DNA of 64,000 nucleotides, from assembly GCF_003610375.1 (NCBI RefSeq), contig NZ_RAPZ01000013.1:186001-250000 (forward strand), in the 5' to 3' direction. Below the pieces are notes generated by a model. The model saw only the letters and a program-made list of their open reading frames with translations, had not been told where the DNA came from and did not search any database. Origin of the DNA: Sphingomonas sp. PP-CC-1A-547 (GTDB lineage: Bacteria; Pseudomonadota; Alphaproteobacteria; Sphingomonadales; Sphingomonadaceae). Shown here piece after piece: positions 1 through 8,692 of the stretch. A program made the position numbers and the translations under genes. Positions within the stretch are counted from its first letter, which is position 1; every line of letters begins with the position of its first letter.

Positions 1-179
1 AGTGCGGCGATCGCCAGCGTGGCGCCGACCAGCGCGAACGTCAGCGTACCAGGCGTCGAGAAGGCGGCGAAGCCATCGCGGAGCACGCTGGGCAGCGCTA
101 TACCGAGCAGCGCGATCGGTGCGATCATGCCGGTGCGCCCGTTCAGCACCTCGATCGTGCGATCCCAGACCGTTCCCAT
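1..179 (-). CDS. Partial membrane protein, N-terminal end only
   Basis: This reverse-strand reading frame begins with an ATG at 179 and runs off the left edge of the window, so only about 59 residues are visible. After a polar start ([17 protein letters not shown]) it has one hydrophobic stretch ([16 protein letters not shown]), a short polar gap, and a second hydrophobic stretch ([14 protein letters not shown]). That pattern indicates a multi-pass inner-membrane protein. It is divergent from lipB, leaving about 165 bases between the two starts. A forward frame that opens here is read as the antisense of this gene rather than a lipB extension. The family is not recognised. Confidence 0.5.
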   Translation of the reverse strand, partial: MGTVWDRTIEVLNGRTGMIAPIALLGIALPSVLRDGFAAFSTPGTLTFALVGATLAIAA

Positions 180-345
180 CTTCACGCGTGCGTTGACTAT
201 GCCCGTCGTTGCGCCCGTCGTTGCCATGCCCGTGCTCCCGCCATTCCCGTTCCTGCGCGAGGTAGCCCAAGCCCTCGCGCTTGACCACATGGTTGAAGGG
301 CTCGTCGCGGTTGCAACTTGCGGCACGGGTGCGCAATTGGGATCG

Positions 346-1011
346 GTGATCACCCCTCCCCTCTCCGATATCGAATGGCGGACCAGCGCCGGCCTTACCC
401 CCTATGCGGATGCGCTGGCCGAAATGGAGGCGCGCGCGGTTGCCGTCGGCACCGGTGAGGCGCGCGAACTGCTGTGGATGCTCGAACATCCGCCGGTCTA
501 CACCGCGGGCACCAGCGCCGAGCCGGGCGACCTGATCGACGCGCGCTTTCCGGTGATTCCGACCGGGCGCGGCGGGAAATACACCTATCATGGGCCGGGG
601 CAGCGGATCGGCTATGTCGTGCTCGACCTCACCAAGCGCGGACGCGACGTGCGCTGTTACGTCCACGCGCTCGAATCCTGGGTGATCGCAGCGCTGGGCG
701 AGCTCGGCGTCGAGGCGTTCGCGGTCGATGGCCGGGTCGGCATCTGGACGCTCGATCCCAATGCTCCGGGGGGTCGCGAGGCCAAGATCGGGGCGATCGG
801 GGTGCGGGTCAAACGCTGGGTGACGCTCCATGGCTTCTCGGTCAACGTCGACCCGGACCTGTCGCACTTCGGTGGTATCGTGCCCTGCGGCCTGCCGGAA
901 TACGGCGTTACCAGCCTGCAATCGCTCGGCATTCCGGCCGACCTTGCAACTTTCGACGCAGCCCTGGCGTTGACGGCCGATGCTTTCCTTGAAACAGTTT
1001 CTTGTCCTTGA
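346..1011 (+). CDS. lipB: Lipoyl(octanoyl) transferase LipB
   Basis: LipB moves the octanoyl group from octanoyl-ACP to a lysine of lipoyl domains (E2 subunits, GcvH), the first committed step of lipoate synthesis. The protein shows the family landmarks in order: the [12 protein letters not shown] substrate loop, the [10 protein letters not shown] stretch carrying the catalytic lysine, LHGFSVNV, and the PCGL motif carrying the catalytic cysteine. The frame stays open to position 19, but the N-terminal extension matches nothing in LipB and overlaps a divergent gene. The GTG at 346 gives about 221 residues, a normal family length, although its ribosome site is weak. The gene appears monocistronic. 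Confidence 0.9.
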   Translation: MITPPLSDIEWRTSAGLTPYADALAEMEARAVAVGTGEARELLWMLEHPPVYTAGTSAEPGDLIDARFPVIPTGRGGKYTYHGPGQRIGYVVLDLTKRGRDVRCYVHALESWVIAALGELGVEAFAVDGRVGIWTLDPNAPGGREAKIGAIGVRVKRWVTLHGFSVNVDPDLSHFGGIVPCGLPEYGVTSLQSLGIPADLATFDAALALTADAFLETVSCP

Positions 1012-1114
1012 GAAAACGAGGCTTGAGGGCAAAGCGTTATCGGATTAATGTCCACTACGATTTGGGTATTAAGGGCGAGCAGCCAGCCAAATCCTCTATC
1101 TAGGGAGCTTCCAC

Positions 1115-1396
1115 ATGCGTGCACTCATTTCCAAGGTTCTGACCGGTTCGCTGATCGCCAGCGCAGCACTCGCTGTTTCGGCTTGCGGTCCCAAGACCGA
1201 GACCACGACCGACAACACGATGGTCACCGACATGAACGCCACTGAGGGCATGGACACGATGTCCGACAACATGACCGCAGTCGACGGCGCGTCGAACGGT
1301 GGCATGATGGCCAACGACACCATGATGGCGAACGACACGATGATGTCGAACGACACCATGATGACGAACAACGCGATGACCACCAACGCAATGTAA
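1115..1396 (+). CDS. Methionine-rich repeat lipoprotein
   Basis: This 93-residue protein begins with a lipoprotein signal peptide ending in a VSAC lipobox, so Cys24 should be lipidated and the rest exported. The mature part is low complexity: about 15 of 70 residues are methionine, mixed with Asn, Asp and Thr, and the end is built from a six-residue unit MMANDT repeated with drift. A good ribosome site (AGGGAG) lies 8 to 10 bases before the ATG, and a strong intrinsic terminator follows 30 bases after the stop, so it is a single-gene unit. The function is unknown. Met-rich tails can bind Cu(I) or absorb oxidants, but nothing here proves either. Confidence 0.8.
   Translation: MRALISKVLTGSLIASAALAVSACGPKTETTTDNTMVTDMNATEGMDTMSDNMTAVDGASNGGMMANDTMMANDTMMSNDTMMTNNAMTTNAM
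1304..1390 (+). repeat. 18-bp tandem repeats inside the Met-rich lipoprotein gene
   Basis: About four and a half copies of an 18-bp unit read ATGATGGCCAACGACACC with small changes and encode MMANDT, MMANDT, MMSNDT, MMTNNA and a degenerate last unit. Copy number could vary by slippage between strains. Confidence 0.8.
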
Positions 1397-1424
1397 TTTC
1401 CGCAAGGGAACTACGACGTTGTGG

Positions 1425-1455
1425 AGGGCCGCCCGGGCAACCGGGCGGCCCTTTT
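1425..1455 (+). terminator. Intrinsic terminator of the Met-rich lipoprotein gene
   Basis: A perfect 11-bp GC stem (GGGCCGCCCGG paired with CCGGGCGGCCC) has a GCAA loop and is followed by TTTT. It lies 29 bases after the stop codon at 1396. The rest of the gap to 1693 holds no gene I can support. Confidence 0.9.
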
Positions 1456-1693
1456 CGTTATTGGCGGCGCGCGATGGTTTCGGCGATCGCAACGCGTGCG
1501 GCCGCACCCTCTATTGGGCACTCTACGGCACCCCCACGGCATCGTCGTCGAGCGATCGTTTCGGCGCCGACGAATTTTTGACGTTCCCACCCGGCAACGG
1601 CGTCGGACGACGGGTTGAAAAGGTTAAAATCGCTTGGGAGTTTCACGGAAACGCTTTAGATTCGATCACTTGGAATGCCCTGGGGAGGTTGGA

Positions 1694-2404
1694 ATGAAGG
1701 TGTTGCGTACCGCGCTCGCGCTTTGCGTGGCGTCGAGCGGGCTCGCTGTGGCGCAGTCGGCGTCGGCGCAGTTCTTTTTACAGTCGCGCGATTTCTCGGG
1801 CGCAGCCGTCACCGGTGAAGAATCCGACCTTGGCCAGGCCCTGCCCGGCGCGACGTCGGCGGAAATGCGCGCGGCGTTGGTATGGCACATGCGCGCGGCG
1901 CTCAACGTCGCGGCGTTGCAGTGCCAGTTCGAACCGACCTTGCTGACGGTGCCGAACTATAATTCGATCCTGGCCGATCACGGCGAGGAGCTGAAGGGGG
2001 CGTTCGACACGCTCACCAAATACTTCCTGCGCGTGAACAAGGCGGCGGGGCCCAGGGCGGGTCAGGGCGCGCTCGACCAGTTCGGGACGCGGACCTATTC
2101 GAGCTTTGCCACCGTGGCCGCGCAATACGGCTTTTGCCAGACCGCAGGGTCGATCGGGCGCGATGCGGTGTTCGCACCGCGCGGGCATTTCTTCGAGGTC
2201 GCACTCGCCCGCTCGCGCGAGTTGCGCAACAGCCTGATCCCGTGGGGCGAGCAGCGCTTTCCCCGGTACATCGGTCGCGAACGGGGAGCACCGATGATGA
2301 TCCGCCTCGATCCGATCTGCTGGAACAAGAAGGGCGAATGGGTCGTGAAGAAATGCGGCGCGCAGAACTGGCCACCGGCCGGTATGGGTATGGCGACTCG
2401 CTGA
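1694..2404 (+). CDS. Secreted protein of unknown function
   Basis: The 236-residue product starts with a Sec signal peptide (MKVLRTALALCVASSGLAVA, predicted cleavage around QSASA-Q). The mature part holds three cysteines (in LQCQF, GFCQT and DPICWNKKGEW) plus another in KKCGAQNW, so periplasmic disulfides are possible. The ATG at 1694 is chosen over an upstream in-frame ATG at 1634 because GGGGAGG lies just upstream and because it places the signal peptide at the N terminus. I do not recognise the family; it looks like a sphingomonad-conserved hypothetical exported protein. It is convergent with queE, with 152 bases between the stops. Confidence 0.75.
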   Translation: MKVLRTALALCVASSGLAVAQSASAQFFLQSRDFSGAAVTGEESDLGQALPGATSAEMRAALVWHMRAALNVAALQCQFEPTLLTVPNYNSILADHGEELKGAFDTLTKYFLRVNKAAGPRAGQGALDQFGTRTYSSFATVAAQYGFCQTAGSIGRDAVFAPRGHFFEVALARSRELRNSLIPWGEQRFPRYIGRERGAPMMIRLDPICWNKKGEWVVKKCGAQNWPPAGMGMATR

Positions 2405-2556
2405 GTCAGCTGGCCGAGGGTTGAGTGATCTGGGGTACGCCCGCGCTCACCCTTCGCACCCGGCAAGTGGCCGCTAGGCCTTCAATGTTCAACATCTTGA
2501 CCGCCTGGCCTCATGCAATACCCCCGCGAAAGCTGGCGTAGCGCGTGAGGCTAGGG

Positions 2557-3189
2557 TTAGCGCAGGCCGAGCAGCTTGTGCGTCTGGAGCGACAGTCGCC
2601 ATTGCGGGCGTTCCATCACCAAATCCACGCAGGCCTCGCGGTTCGCATCCGCCCGGGGATCATCGAGCGGCTGAAGCAGGAAGTTCTCGAAATTCCAGGT
2701 CTCGACTTCCTCGATGTCGCTACCCGGTTGCGGCCAGACCAGCTTCAGTTCGTGCCCGACACGCTGGACGACGATGCTGCCCGCCTTGGGGCTGATGCAG
2801 ATCCAGTCGATACCGGGATGCGCCGGAATCGTACCGTTGCTCTCCATCGCGATGCGGAAGCCGTACGCATGCAGCGCATCGACGATAGCGTCGTCGATCT
2901 GGAGCATCGGCTCGCCACCGGTCAGGACGACGAAGCGATCGTGCATCCCTTCTCCCCAGAAGCCCGCTACTGCTGACGCCAAGGCTTGCGCATCGGCGAA
3001 CTTGCCGCCGCCCAGCCCGTCGGTGCCGACGAACTCGGTGTCGCAGAACTTGCAGACCGCGGTCGCGCGATCCTGTTCGCGGCCCGACCACAGGTTGCAG
3101 CCGGCGAACCGGACGAACACCGCGCGGCGACCGGCGTTGACGCCCTCACCTTGCAACGTGAGGAACATTTCCTTGACGGCGTAGCTCAT
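2557..3189 (-). CDS. queE: 7-carboxy-7-deazaguanine synthase QueE
   Basis: QueE is a radical-SAM enzyme that contracts 6-carboxytetrahydropterin to 7-carboxy-7-deazaguanine on the way to queuosine. The cluster cysteines are Cys31, Cys46 and Cys49, a CX14CX2C spacing known from one QueE subgroup instead of the common CX3CX2C. The N terminus VKEMFLTLQGEGVNAG and the TGGEP stretch are typical. The frame is open further upstream, but the ATG at 3189 lies one base after the queC stop (3191), which fits translational coupling and gives 210 residues. It follows queC in a two-gene operon. Confidence 0.93.
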   Translation of the reverse strand: MSYAVKEMFLTLQGEGVNAGRRAVFVRFAGCNLWSGREQDRATAVCKFCDTEFVGTDGLGGGKFADAQALASAVAGFWGEGMHDRFVVLTGGEPMLQIDDAIVDALHAYGFRIAMESNGTIPAHPGIDWICISPKAGSIVVQRVGHELKLVWPQPGSDIEEVETWNFENFLLQPLDDPRADANREACVDLVMERPQWRLSLQTHKLLGLR

Positions 3190-3190
3190 G

Positions 3191-3895
3191 TCAGGCCGGC
3201 TTGACGGCGTAGCGCGTCGGATCGGCGATCCCCGCCTCGTCGAAGCCACGCGAACGCAGGCGGCAGCTGTCGCACTCGCCGCAATGCTCACCGGCGGATG
3301 TCGGATCGTAGCATGACCAGCTCAGGCCCAGATCGAGCCCGAGGCGCGTGCCTTCGCGGACGATATCCGCCTTGGTCATCATCTGGAGCGGCGCCTGGAT
3401 GCGGAACGGTTCGCCTTCGACACCGGCCTTGGTGGCGAGTTCGGCGAGGCCTTCGAAGGCGGCGATGAACTCGGGGCGGCAATCGGGATAGCCGGAGTAA
3501 TCGAGCGCGTTGACGCCGATATAGATGTCGCGCGCGCCGGCCGCCTCGGCCCAGCCGAGCGCGAGGCTGAGGAAGATCGTGTTGCGTGCAGGGACGTAGG
3601 TGACGGGAATGCCACCGCCGTCTTCGGTACCAGCGCCGTCCTTCGGCACGTCGATGTCGGCGGTCAGCGCGGATCCGCCGAACGCGGAGAGGTCCATCGG
3701 CAGGACGATGTGGCGCTCGGCACCGAGCGCGCTGGCGACGCGGCGCGCGGCGTCGAGCTCGATCCGGTGACGCTGGTTATAATCGAACGACAGTGCGAGC
3801 ACGCGCTGGCCGGCTTCGCGCGCGAGGGCGGCGGATACCATCGAGTCGAGCCCGCCCGAGACGAGGGCGACCGCAAAGGGAGCAGGGGATGTCAT
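3191..3895 (-). CDS. queC: 7-cyano-7-deazaguanine synthase QueC
   Basis: QueC converts 7-carboxy-7-deazaguanine to preQ0 using ATP and ammonia. The PP-loop SGGLDSM is at residues 13-19, and the C-terminal zinc site is visible as HCGECDSC preceded by a cysteine in WSCYDPT. The 234-residue length is normal. It is first in the queC-queE pair and transcription points away from hslO. I looked for a preQ1-type riboswitch in the short leader and saw none. Confidence 0.95.
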   Translation of the reverse strand: MTSPAPFAVALVSGGLDSMVSAALAREAGQRVLALSFDYNQRHRIELDAARRVASALGAERHIVLPMDLSAFGGSALTADIDVPKDGAGTEDGGGIPVTYVPARNTIFLSLALGWAEAAGARDIYIGVNALDYSGYPDCRPEFIAAFEGLAELATKAGVEGEPFRIQAPLQMMTKADIVREGTRLGLDLGLSWSCYDPTSAGEHCGECDSCRLRSRGFDEAGIADPTRYAVKPA

Positions 3896-3923
3896 GATGC
3901 ATGTTCGCTAGGCCAGCGAGCGC

Positions 3924-3957
3924 AAAAAAGAAAGGGGCCGCCCGGCGGAGCGGCCCC
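3924..3957 (-). terminator. Intrinsic terminator downstream of hslO
   Basis: A perfect 8-bp stem GGGGCCGC/GCGGCCCC with an eight-base loop is followed on the reverse strand by TTTCTTTTTT. It lies about 245 bases past the hslO stop, after a repeat unit, and just upstream of queC, so it probably ends the argD-argF-hslO transcript. Confidence 0.8.
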
Positions 3958-4059
3958 GAGTTTGGCGCGGACGCGCGCCACAAGGGAGAAAACGTGCTGA
4001 ATAAGAGCACGTGACCGGAGATAGGGGCGAGGCGTAAAATTGCGGTTAATGCCACTTTG

Positions 4060-4200
4060 CCCTCTCCCCTCCGGGGAGAGGGAAGGAGGAGCCGTAGGCG
4101 ACGGAAGGGCGAGGGGTGTTGGGACTGGTGTCCTGAGCCTCACGCCCCTCACCCTCCCACGCTTCGCGCGGCCCCCTCCCTCTGCCCTGCAGGGAGAGGG
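4060..4200. repeat. Paired inverted repeat, 'CCCTCTCCCC' family, copy 1
   Basis: Two outward-matching halves (CCCTCTCCCCTCCGGGGAGA on the left, a CTCACC...GGGAGAGGG half on the right) bracket a spacer. The same architecture recurs at 38217, 59503 and 62022, with a half copy at 25317. The repeat abuts the hslO stop codon. It accounts for most of the 307-base gap between queC and hslO. Confidence 0.8.
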
Positions 4201-4202
4201 CT

Positions 4203-5120
4203 TTATCCCTCCACCGGCACCGGGAATTTCTTCGCGCAGAACGCACAGTCGACGATGATGAAGCCGGTCTCGTCCGCCATCGACTGGCGCTCCTCCAGGG
4301 GAAATTTCGATATTACGCCCTTGATGTAATCCGGATCGCAGCGGCACCCGCGCATGATCGGGATATCCGCGAGGATGCGGACGTCCTCCTCCTCATTGAA
4401 CAGGCGCCACACCAGCGTTTCCAGTGGCAACGTCGCATCGGTCAGTTCGTCGACGCCCATTGTGCTGCCGAGCGTGGCGACATGCTCCCATTCCGGATGA
4501 TCGAGCTTGGTGTGCAACCGCTCACGACCGTCCTCGCCTTCGGGGAGATGCTGGAGGAACAGCCCGCCGGAGATGCAGCGACCGTCGGGACCCTTCGCCA
4601 TGCCGGTGCGGATCATCGTCGGGATCTGCTCAGACTGCGTGAAATAGCTCTGGGCGGCCTGCGACAGCGTATCGCCGTCGAGCGGCACGATGCCCTGATA
4701 GCGCTCGTTGCTAGTCGCCATGTCGAACGTGATCGCGAGATAGCCGGCACCGAACAGCGCGAACAGCGATGGCTCGGCAGGCGCTTCGGCGAGCTTGTCC
4801 GCGTCGTACTCGATATAGCCGCGCACTTCGCCGCCACGATAGTCGCAGACGAGCAGCTGGACGACGCCGTTGTCGGTGCGCGTTTGCATGGTGAGCTGAC
4901 CGCTCGAATCCTTGAGCGTAGAACCGATCAGCGCCGCGAGCGTGAGCGCCTCGGCGAGCAATTTCTCGATCGCGGGCGGATAGGCATGCGCGGCAAGCAC
5001 TTCGTCGAGCGCGGTGCCGAGCCGCACGATCCGGCCGCGTGCACTGCGCGCGGGGATCGCGAAGGCCAGCGCACGGTCGAGATCGGTCACGTTGGGATCG
5101 AATTTTGGCGTATCGTTCAT
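4203..5120 (-). CDS. hslO: Redox-regulated chaperone Hsp33
   Basis: Hsp33 is a cytosolic holdase activated by oxidation, when four zinc-bound cysteines form disulfides. Both halves of the switch are visible near the C terminus: GCRCD (CXC) and VDCAFC (CXXC), 30-odd residues apart. The 305-residue length is normal. It is the last gene of a probable argD-argF-hslO operon, starting 32 bases after the argF stop; this pairing of Hsp33 with arginine genes is known in alphaproteobacteria. The stop is followed directly by a repeat and then the terminator at 3924-3957. Confidence 0.95.
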   Translation of the reverse strand: MNDTPKFDPNVTDLDRALAFAIPARSARGRIVRLGTALDEVLAAHAYPPAIEKLLAEALTLAALIGSTLKDSSGQLTMQTRTDNGVVQLLVCDYRGGEVRGYIEYDADKLAEAPAEPSLFALFGAGYLAITFDMATSNERYQGIVPLDGDTLSQAAQSYFTQSEQIPTMIRTGMAKGPDGRCISGGLFLQHLPEGEDGRERLHTKLDHPEWEHVATLGSTMGVDELTDATLPLETLVWRLFNEEEDVRILADIPIMRGCRCDPDYIKGVISKFPLEERQSMADETGFIIVDCAFCAKKFPVPVEG

Positions 5121-5152
5121 CGTCCGCCAGATGGTGACCCTGCCCGTTCAGG

Positions 5153-6094
5153 TCAACCGATCTGCCCGAAGCACCAGCGCAGCACCGACTTCTGCGCGTG
5201 GAGCCGGTTCTCTGCTTCCTGCCAGATCAACGACTGCGGGCCGTCGATCACGTCGGGCGTGACTTCCTCGCCGCGGTGCGCGGGGAGGCAGTGGAGGAAC
5301 TTCGCGTCGGGCTTGGCGAGTACCATCAACGCGGCGTCGACCTGGTACGGGGTGAGCGCCTTCAGCTTGGCCTCGGCATGCGCCTGCCCCATCGAGATCC
5401 AGGTGTCGGTGACGACGATGTCCGCGCCCTCGACCGCCTCGCGCGGATCGGCCACGACGCGGGCGCGCCCTGACGCGCGGACGATCGCCTCTTCCTCCGG
5501 CTGGAATCCCTGCGGGCACGCAGCCACGACGTCGAACTGCATCAGCCCGGCCGCCTCGACGATCGAGGCGAGCACGTTGTTGCCGTCACCAAGCCACGCG
5601 ACCTTGAGGCCGGGCAGCGTCTTGCCGCTCTCGATGATCGTCAGCAGGTCGGCCATGATCTGGCACGGATGCGACGCGTCGGTCAGGCCGTTGATGACCG
5701 GGACCGAGGCATAATGCGCCATCTCCTCGATCTTGGCATGATCGTCGGTGCGGATCATGATCGCGTCGACATAGCCCGACAGGATGCGCGCGGTGTCGGC
5801 GATCGACTCGCCGCGGCCGAGCTGCATCGAGCCGCCGTCGGACACGATCGAGGTGCCGCCGAGCTGGCGGATCGCCATGTCGAACGAGAAGCGCGTACGG
5901 GTGGAGCTCTTCTCGAACACCATCGCGAGCGTGTGGCCGGCGAGCGGTGCATCGGTGTCGACGCGGCCCTTGGGGAAGCCGGCGCGCGCCGCCTTGCGGT
6001 CGAGTGCGTCGGTCAGCATAGCGGCGATGCCGTCGGCTCCGGCGTCGGTGAGATTCAGGAAATGGCGGATGGTCAAAGCATCGGCTCCAGTCAT
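5153..6094 (-). CDS. argF: Ornithine carbamoyltransferase
   Basis: This enzyme makes citrulline from ornithine and carbamoyl phosphate in arginine synthesis. The carbamoyl-phosphate loop [10 protein letters not shown], the HPCQ motif and the ornithine/catalytic HCLPAHRG motif are all intact in the 313-residue protein. It lies between argD and hslO on the same strand. The gap to argD is 163 bases and is filled by a palindromic repeat, so read-through from argD is likely but not proven. Confidence 0.96.
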   Translation of the reverse strand: MTGADALTIRHFLNLTDAGADGIAAMLTDALDRKAARAGFPKGRVDTDAPLAGHTLAMVFEKSSTRTRFSFDMAIRQLGGTSIVSDGGSMQLGRGESIADTARILSGYVDAIMIRTDDHAKIEEMAHYASVPVINGLTDASHPCQIMADLLTIIESGKTLPGLKVAWLGDGNNVLASIVEAAGLMQFDVVAACPQGFQPEEEAIVRASGRARVVADPREAVEGADIVVTDTWISMGQAHAEAKLKALTPYQVDAALMVLAKPDAKFLHCLPAHRGEEVTPDVIDGPQSLIWQEAENRLHAQKSVLRWCFGQIG

Positions 6095-6115
6095 GCAGGC
6101 CGTTATTCGGTAAAA

Positions 6116-6251
6116 CCGTTCGTCCTGAGTAGGGGCTGAGCGAAGCCGAAGACCCGTATCGAAGGGCCTGGTATCGAAGGTCGCGCCCGGTATCGGCGGG
6201 CCCTTCGATACGCCATTTCGGCTTCGCTCAATGGCTACTCAGGATGAGCGG
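6116..6251. repeat. Paired inverted repeat, 'CGTTCGTCCTGAGTAG' family, copy 1
   Basis: Left half CGTTCGTCCTGAGTAGGGGC and a complementary right half ending ACTCAGGATGAGCGG bracket internal matches to 'CCCTTCGATACG'. The second copy is at 44847-44966. It sits between argF and argD, about 6 bases from the argD stop. Confidence 0.85.
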
Positions 6252-6257
6252 AAAATT

Positions 6258-7448
6258 TCAATCGTCGGCAGCGGGTACGTAGACGCGCGCGGCGGTCGAC
6301 AGCTTGTCGATGCACTCGGCGATGTGGCTCTCGTCGATCACCAATGGCGGCAGGATGCGGACGACGTTCTCGCCCGCCGATACCAGCAGCAGATTGTGGT
6401 TGTCGCGCGCGAACGCGACGAACGCGCGACTGTCGCTCTTGAGCTTCAGCCCGAGCATCAGCCCGGTACCGCGGACGCTGTCGAACAAATGATCGTGGTT
6501 GGGGATCATCTGCTCGAGCCCCTGCCGCAACCGGTCGCCCATCGCGGTGACGTTGTCGAGGAACCCGTCCTCGAGCATCACGTCGAGGATCGCCTCGCCC
6601 GCCGCCATCGCCAGCGGGTTGCCGCCATAGGTGGATCCATGCGTGCCGGCGACCATGCCCTTGGCCGCTTCCTCGGTCGCGAGGCAGGCGCCGAGCGGGA
6701 AGCCGCCGCCGATACCCTTGGCGACCGCCATGATGTCCGGCGTGATGCCGTACAACTCATGCGCGAAGAACTTGCCGGTACGCCCATAGCCACACTGGAC
6801 CTCGTCGAGCACCAGCAGCAGGCCGTGCTCGTCGCACGCCTTGCGCAGGCCGGTGAGGAACTCGTGGCTCGCCTGGCGGATACCGCCCTCGCCCTGGATC
6901 GGCTCGACCAGGAAGCCCGCGGTGTTGTCGTCGATCAGCGCGAGCGCGCCTTCGAGATCGTTGAACTTCGCATAGGCGAACCCCGGCAGCAACGGCTCGA
7001 ACCCGTCGCGCATCTTCGCCTGATTGGTCGCCGAGATCGCACCGAGCGTGCGCCCATGGAACGCGGTATCGAACGTGATCAGCGTGTGACGCTGCGGATT
7101 GCCGTTGGCGAAGTGATAGCGCCGCGCGGTCTTGATCGCGCACTCGACCGCTTCCGCACCCGAATTGGTGAAGAACACGGTGTCGGCGAAACTGTTATCG
7201 ACGAGGCGCTGCGCAAGGTGCTCGCCCTGCGGCGACCCGTACAGGTTCGACACGTGCATCAGCGTCGCGGCCTGCTCGGCGATCGCCTTGGTCAGATGCG
7301 GGTGGCCGTGGCCAAGCGCGTTGACCGCGATGCCGCTGGCGAAATCGAGATACTGCTGGCCGTCCTCGCCGAAGAGGTACGCGCCCTCGCCTCGGACCGG
7401 ACGCACGCCACACCGCGGGTAGACGGGCATGAGCGGGGTGATGGTCAC
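6258..7448 (-). CDS. argD: Acetylornithine/succinyldiaminopimelate aminotransferase
   Basis: ArgD is a PLP enzyme of arginine (and often lysine) synthesis. The 396-residue class-III aminotransferase shows SGIAVNALGH near the start, FHGRTLG, LDEVQCGYGRTG and the PLP lysine in MAVAKGIGGGFP. The open frame extends about 100 residues upstream, but that part is not family-like. The GTG at 7448 has a clear AAGGAG nine bases before it and gives the expected N terminus (MTITPLMPVYPRC). It is probably the promoter-proximal gene of argD-argF-hslO; the 265-base upstream gap to the divergent gene holds no other gene. Confidence 0.94.
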   Translation of the reverse strand: MTITPLMPVYPRCGVRPVRGEGAYLFGEDGQQYLDFASGIAVNALGHGHPHLTKAIAEQAATLMHVSNLYGSPQGEHLAQRLVDNSFADTVFFTNSGAEAVECAIKTARRYHFANGNPQRHTLITFDTAFHGRTLGAISATNQAKMRDGFEPLLPGFAYAKFNDLEGALALIDDNTAGFLVEPIQGEGGIRQASHEFLTGLRKACDEHGLLLVLDEVQCGYGRTGKFFAHELYGITPDIMAVAKGIGGGFPLGACLATEEAAKGMVAGTHGSTYGGNPLAMAAGEAILDVMLEDGFLDNVTAMGDRLRQGLEQMIPNHDHLFDSVRGTGLMLGLKLKSDSRAFVAFARDNHNLLLVSAGENVVRILPPLVIDESHIAECIDKLSTAARVYVPAADD

Positions 7449-7713
7449 GACGGCAAGCTCCTTCAAACAGCGAGGGCGACCCTTATCGGCCGCCCGAACC
7501 GCGTGATACGAGCGCGCGGCGTTGGGGGCAACAACCGCGTGGCATCTCGAGGCAAACGGCGCGGCGAACGGCGCCCCCCCTGCTGCGTATGATTTCACCA
7601 TAGCTCTTGCCGCACTTGGCAGAAGAGGCGCATGATCATCAGGACGTGGTGCCAGGATCCTGTGCGCTTTGATTCGATTCGAATCACCCCGCCGCACTAT
7701 AGGGGAGATCACC

Positions 7714-8502
7714 ATGTCTAGAACATTACAGTGTATCGCACTTCTGCTCGCCACGACGTCGGCCGCCTACGCCAAAGACGCCTTCACCGGAACTTGGAAG
7801 GGCGACATCAAGGAAAGCGCGCTCTCGACCAAACCTTCGGCTGCACTGATCGACCAGGGGGTCTATACCTGCTCGAGTTGCATCCCCGTGGTCAAGATCG
7901 CCGCCGACGGTGCGCTGCATCCGATCGCCGGCCACGCCTATTACGACGCGATGTCGGTGACGATCGTCGATCCGGCCACCGTCAAATATGCGACGAGCAA
8001 GGGCGGCAAGTCGATGAGCGACGCCACCGCGACGCTGTCCGCCGACAATAGTTCGATGACCACCGTGTTCAACGATACCAGCGCCGCCAACGGTATTGCC
8101 GTCACGGGCACGACGGTCAGCGAGCGTGTCACGGCAGGCCCGGTGGGATCGCATGCGGCGTCAGGATCGTGGCGCCAGACGAACCAGACCCAGGTCTCCG
8201 ACAGCGGCCTCGTGTTCACCTTCGCCAAGGCCGGCAAGGTCGTGACGTATTCGACGCCGACCGGCACATCATACGTCGCGACGACGGGTGGCCCAACGGT
8301 CGCCGTCGCCGGAGATCCCGGCTGGACGACGGTGTCGCTCAGTCAGCCAAACCTCAATACGTTGCACGAAACTGATTATCTCGACGGCAAGGTGATCGGC
8401 AAATACGTCATGACGGTCTCCCCCGATGGGAAGAAGATGACGATGGACGTCAACGACATCAAATACGGCCGGACGTCGACGTTGGTGGCGTACAGGCAGT
8501 AG
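7714..8502 (+). CDS. Secreted protein of unknown function
   Basis: The 262-residue product opens with a clear signal peptide (MSRTLQCIALLLATTSAAYA). The mature chain is rich in Thr, Ser, Val and Gly and contains alternating stretches compatible with a beta-sandwich or beta-barrel fold; a CSSC motif lies near residue 50. Start choice: AGGGGAG lies seven bases before the ATG at 7714, whereas the in-frame ATG at 7669 has no ribosome site. I do not recognise a domain. It is divergent from argD and convergent with parE. Confidence 0.75.
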   Translation: MSRTLQCIALLLATTSAAYAKDAFTGTWKGDIKESALSTKPSAALIDQGVYTCSSCIPVVKIAADGALHPIAGHAYYDAMSVTIVDPATVKYATSKGGKSMSDATATLSADNSSMTTVFNDTSAANGIAVTGTTVSERVTAGPVGSHAASGSWRQTNQTQVSDSGLVFTFAKAGKVVTYSTPTGTSYVATTGGPTVAVAGDPGWTTVSLSQPNLNTLHETDYLDGKVIGKYVMTVSPDGKKMTMDVNDIKYGRTSTLVAYRQ

Positions 8503-8549
8503 GCGATCGTCTGAAAGCGACGTCGGTGCCCAGCTAGATTTCACTCTCG

Positions 8550-8595
8550 CGAACGCGGGAGCCAAGGCTGGGCACCCGCCTTCGCGGGTGAACAC
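8550..8595. repeat. Short palindromic repeat, 'CCCGCCTTCGCGGG' family, copy 1
   Basis: A degenerate left half (CGCGAACGCGGGAGCC) faces the standard right half GGGCACCCGCCTTCGCGGGT. Better copies are at 11884, 46351 and 49086. It lies in the gap between two convergent genes. Confidence 0.7.
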
Positions 8596-8692
8596 AGTGG
8601 AGGTGGCGAGCTTGGCGAACTCAGGCCGCCTCCGTGTCGTTTTCGGACGGGCGCGACATCGCCACCCGTTCCCTACACGCTCTACCGTTACG

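Noticed and set aside
19..345. N-terminal extension of LipB
   Set aside because: No LipB similarity and overlap with a divergent membrane-protein gene.
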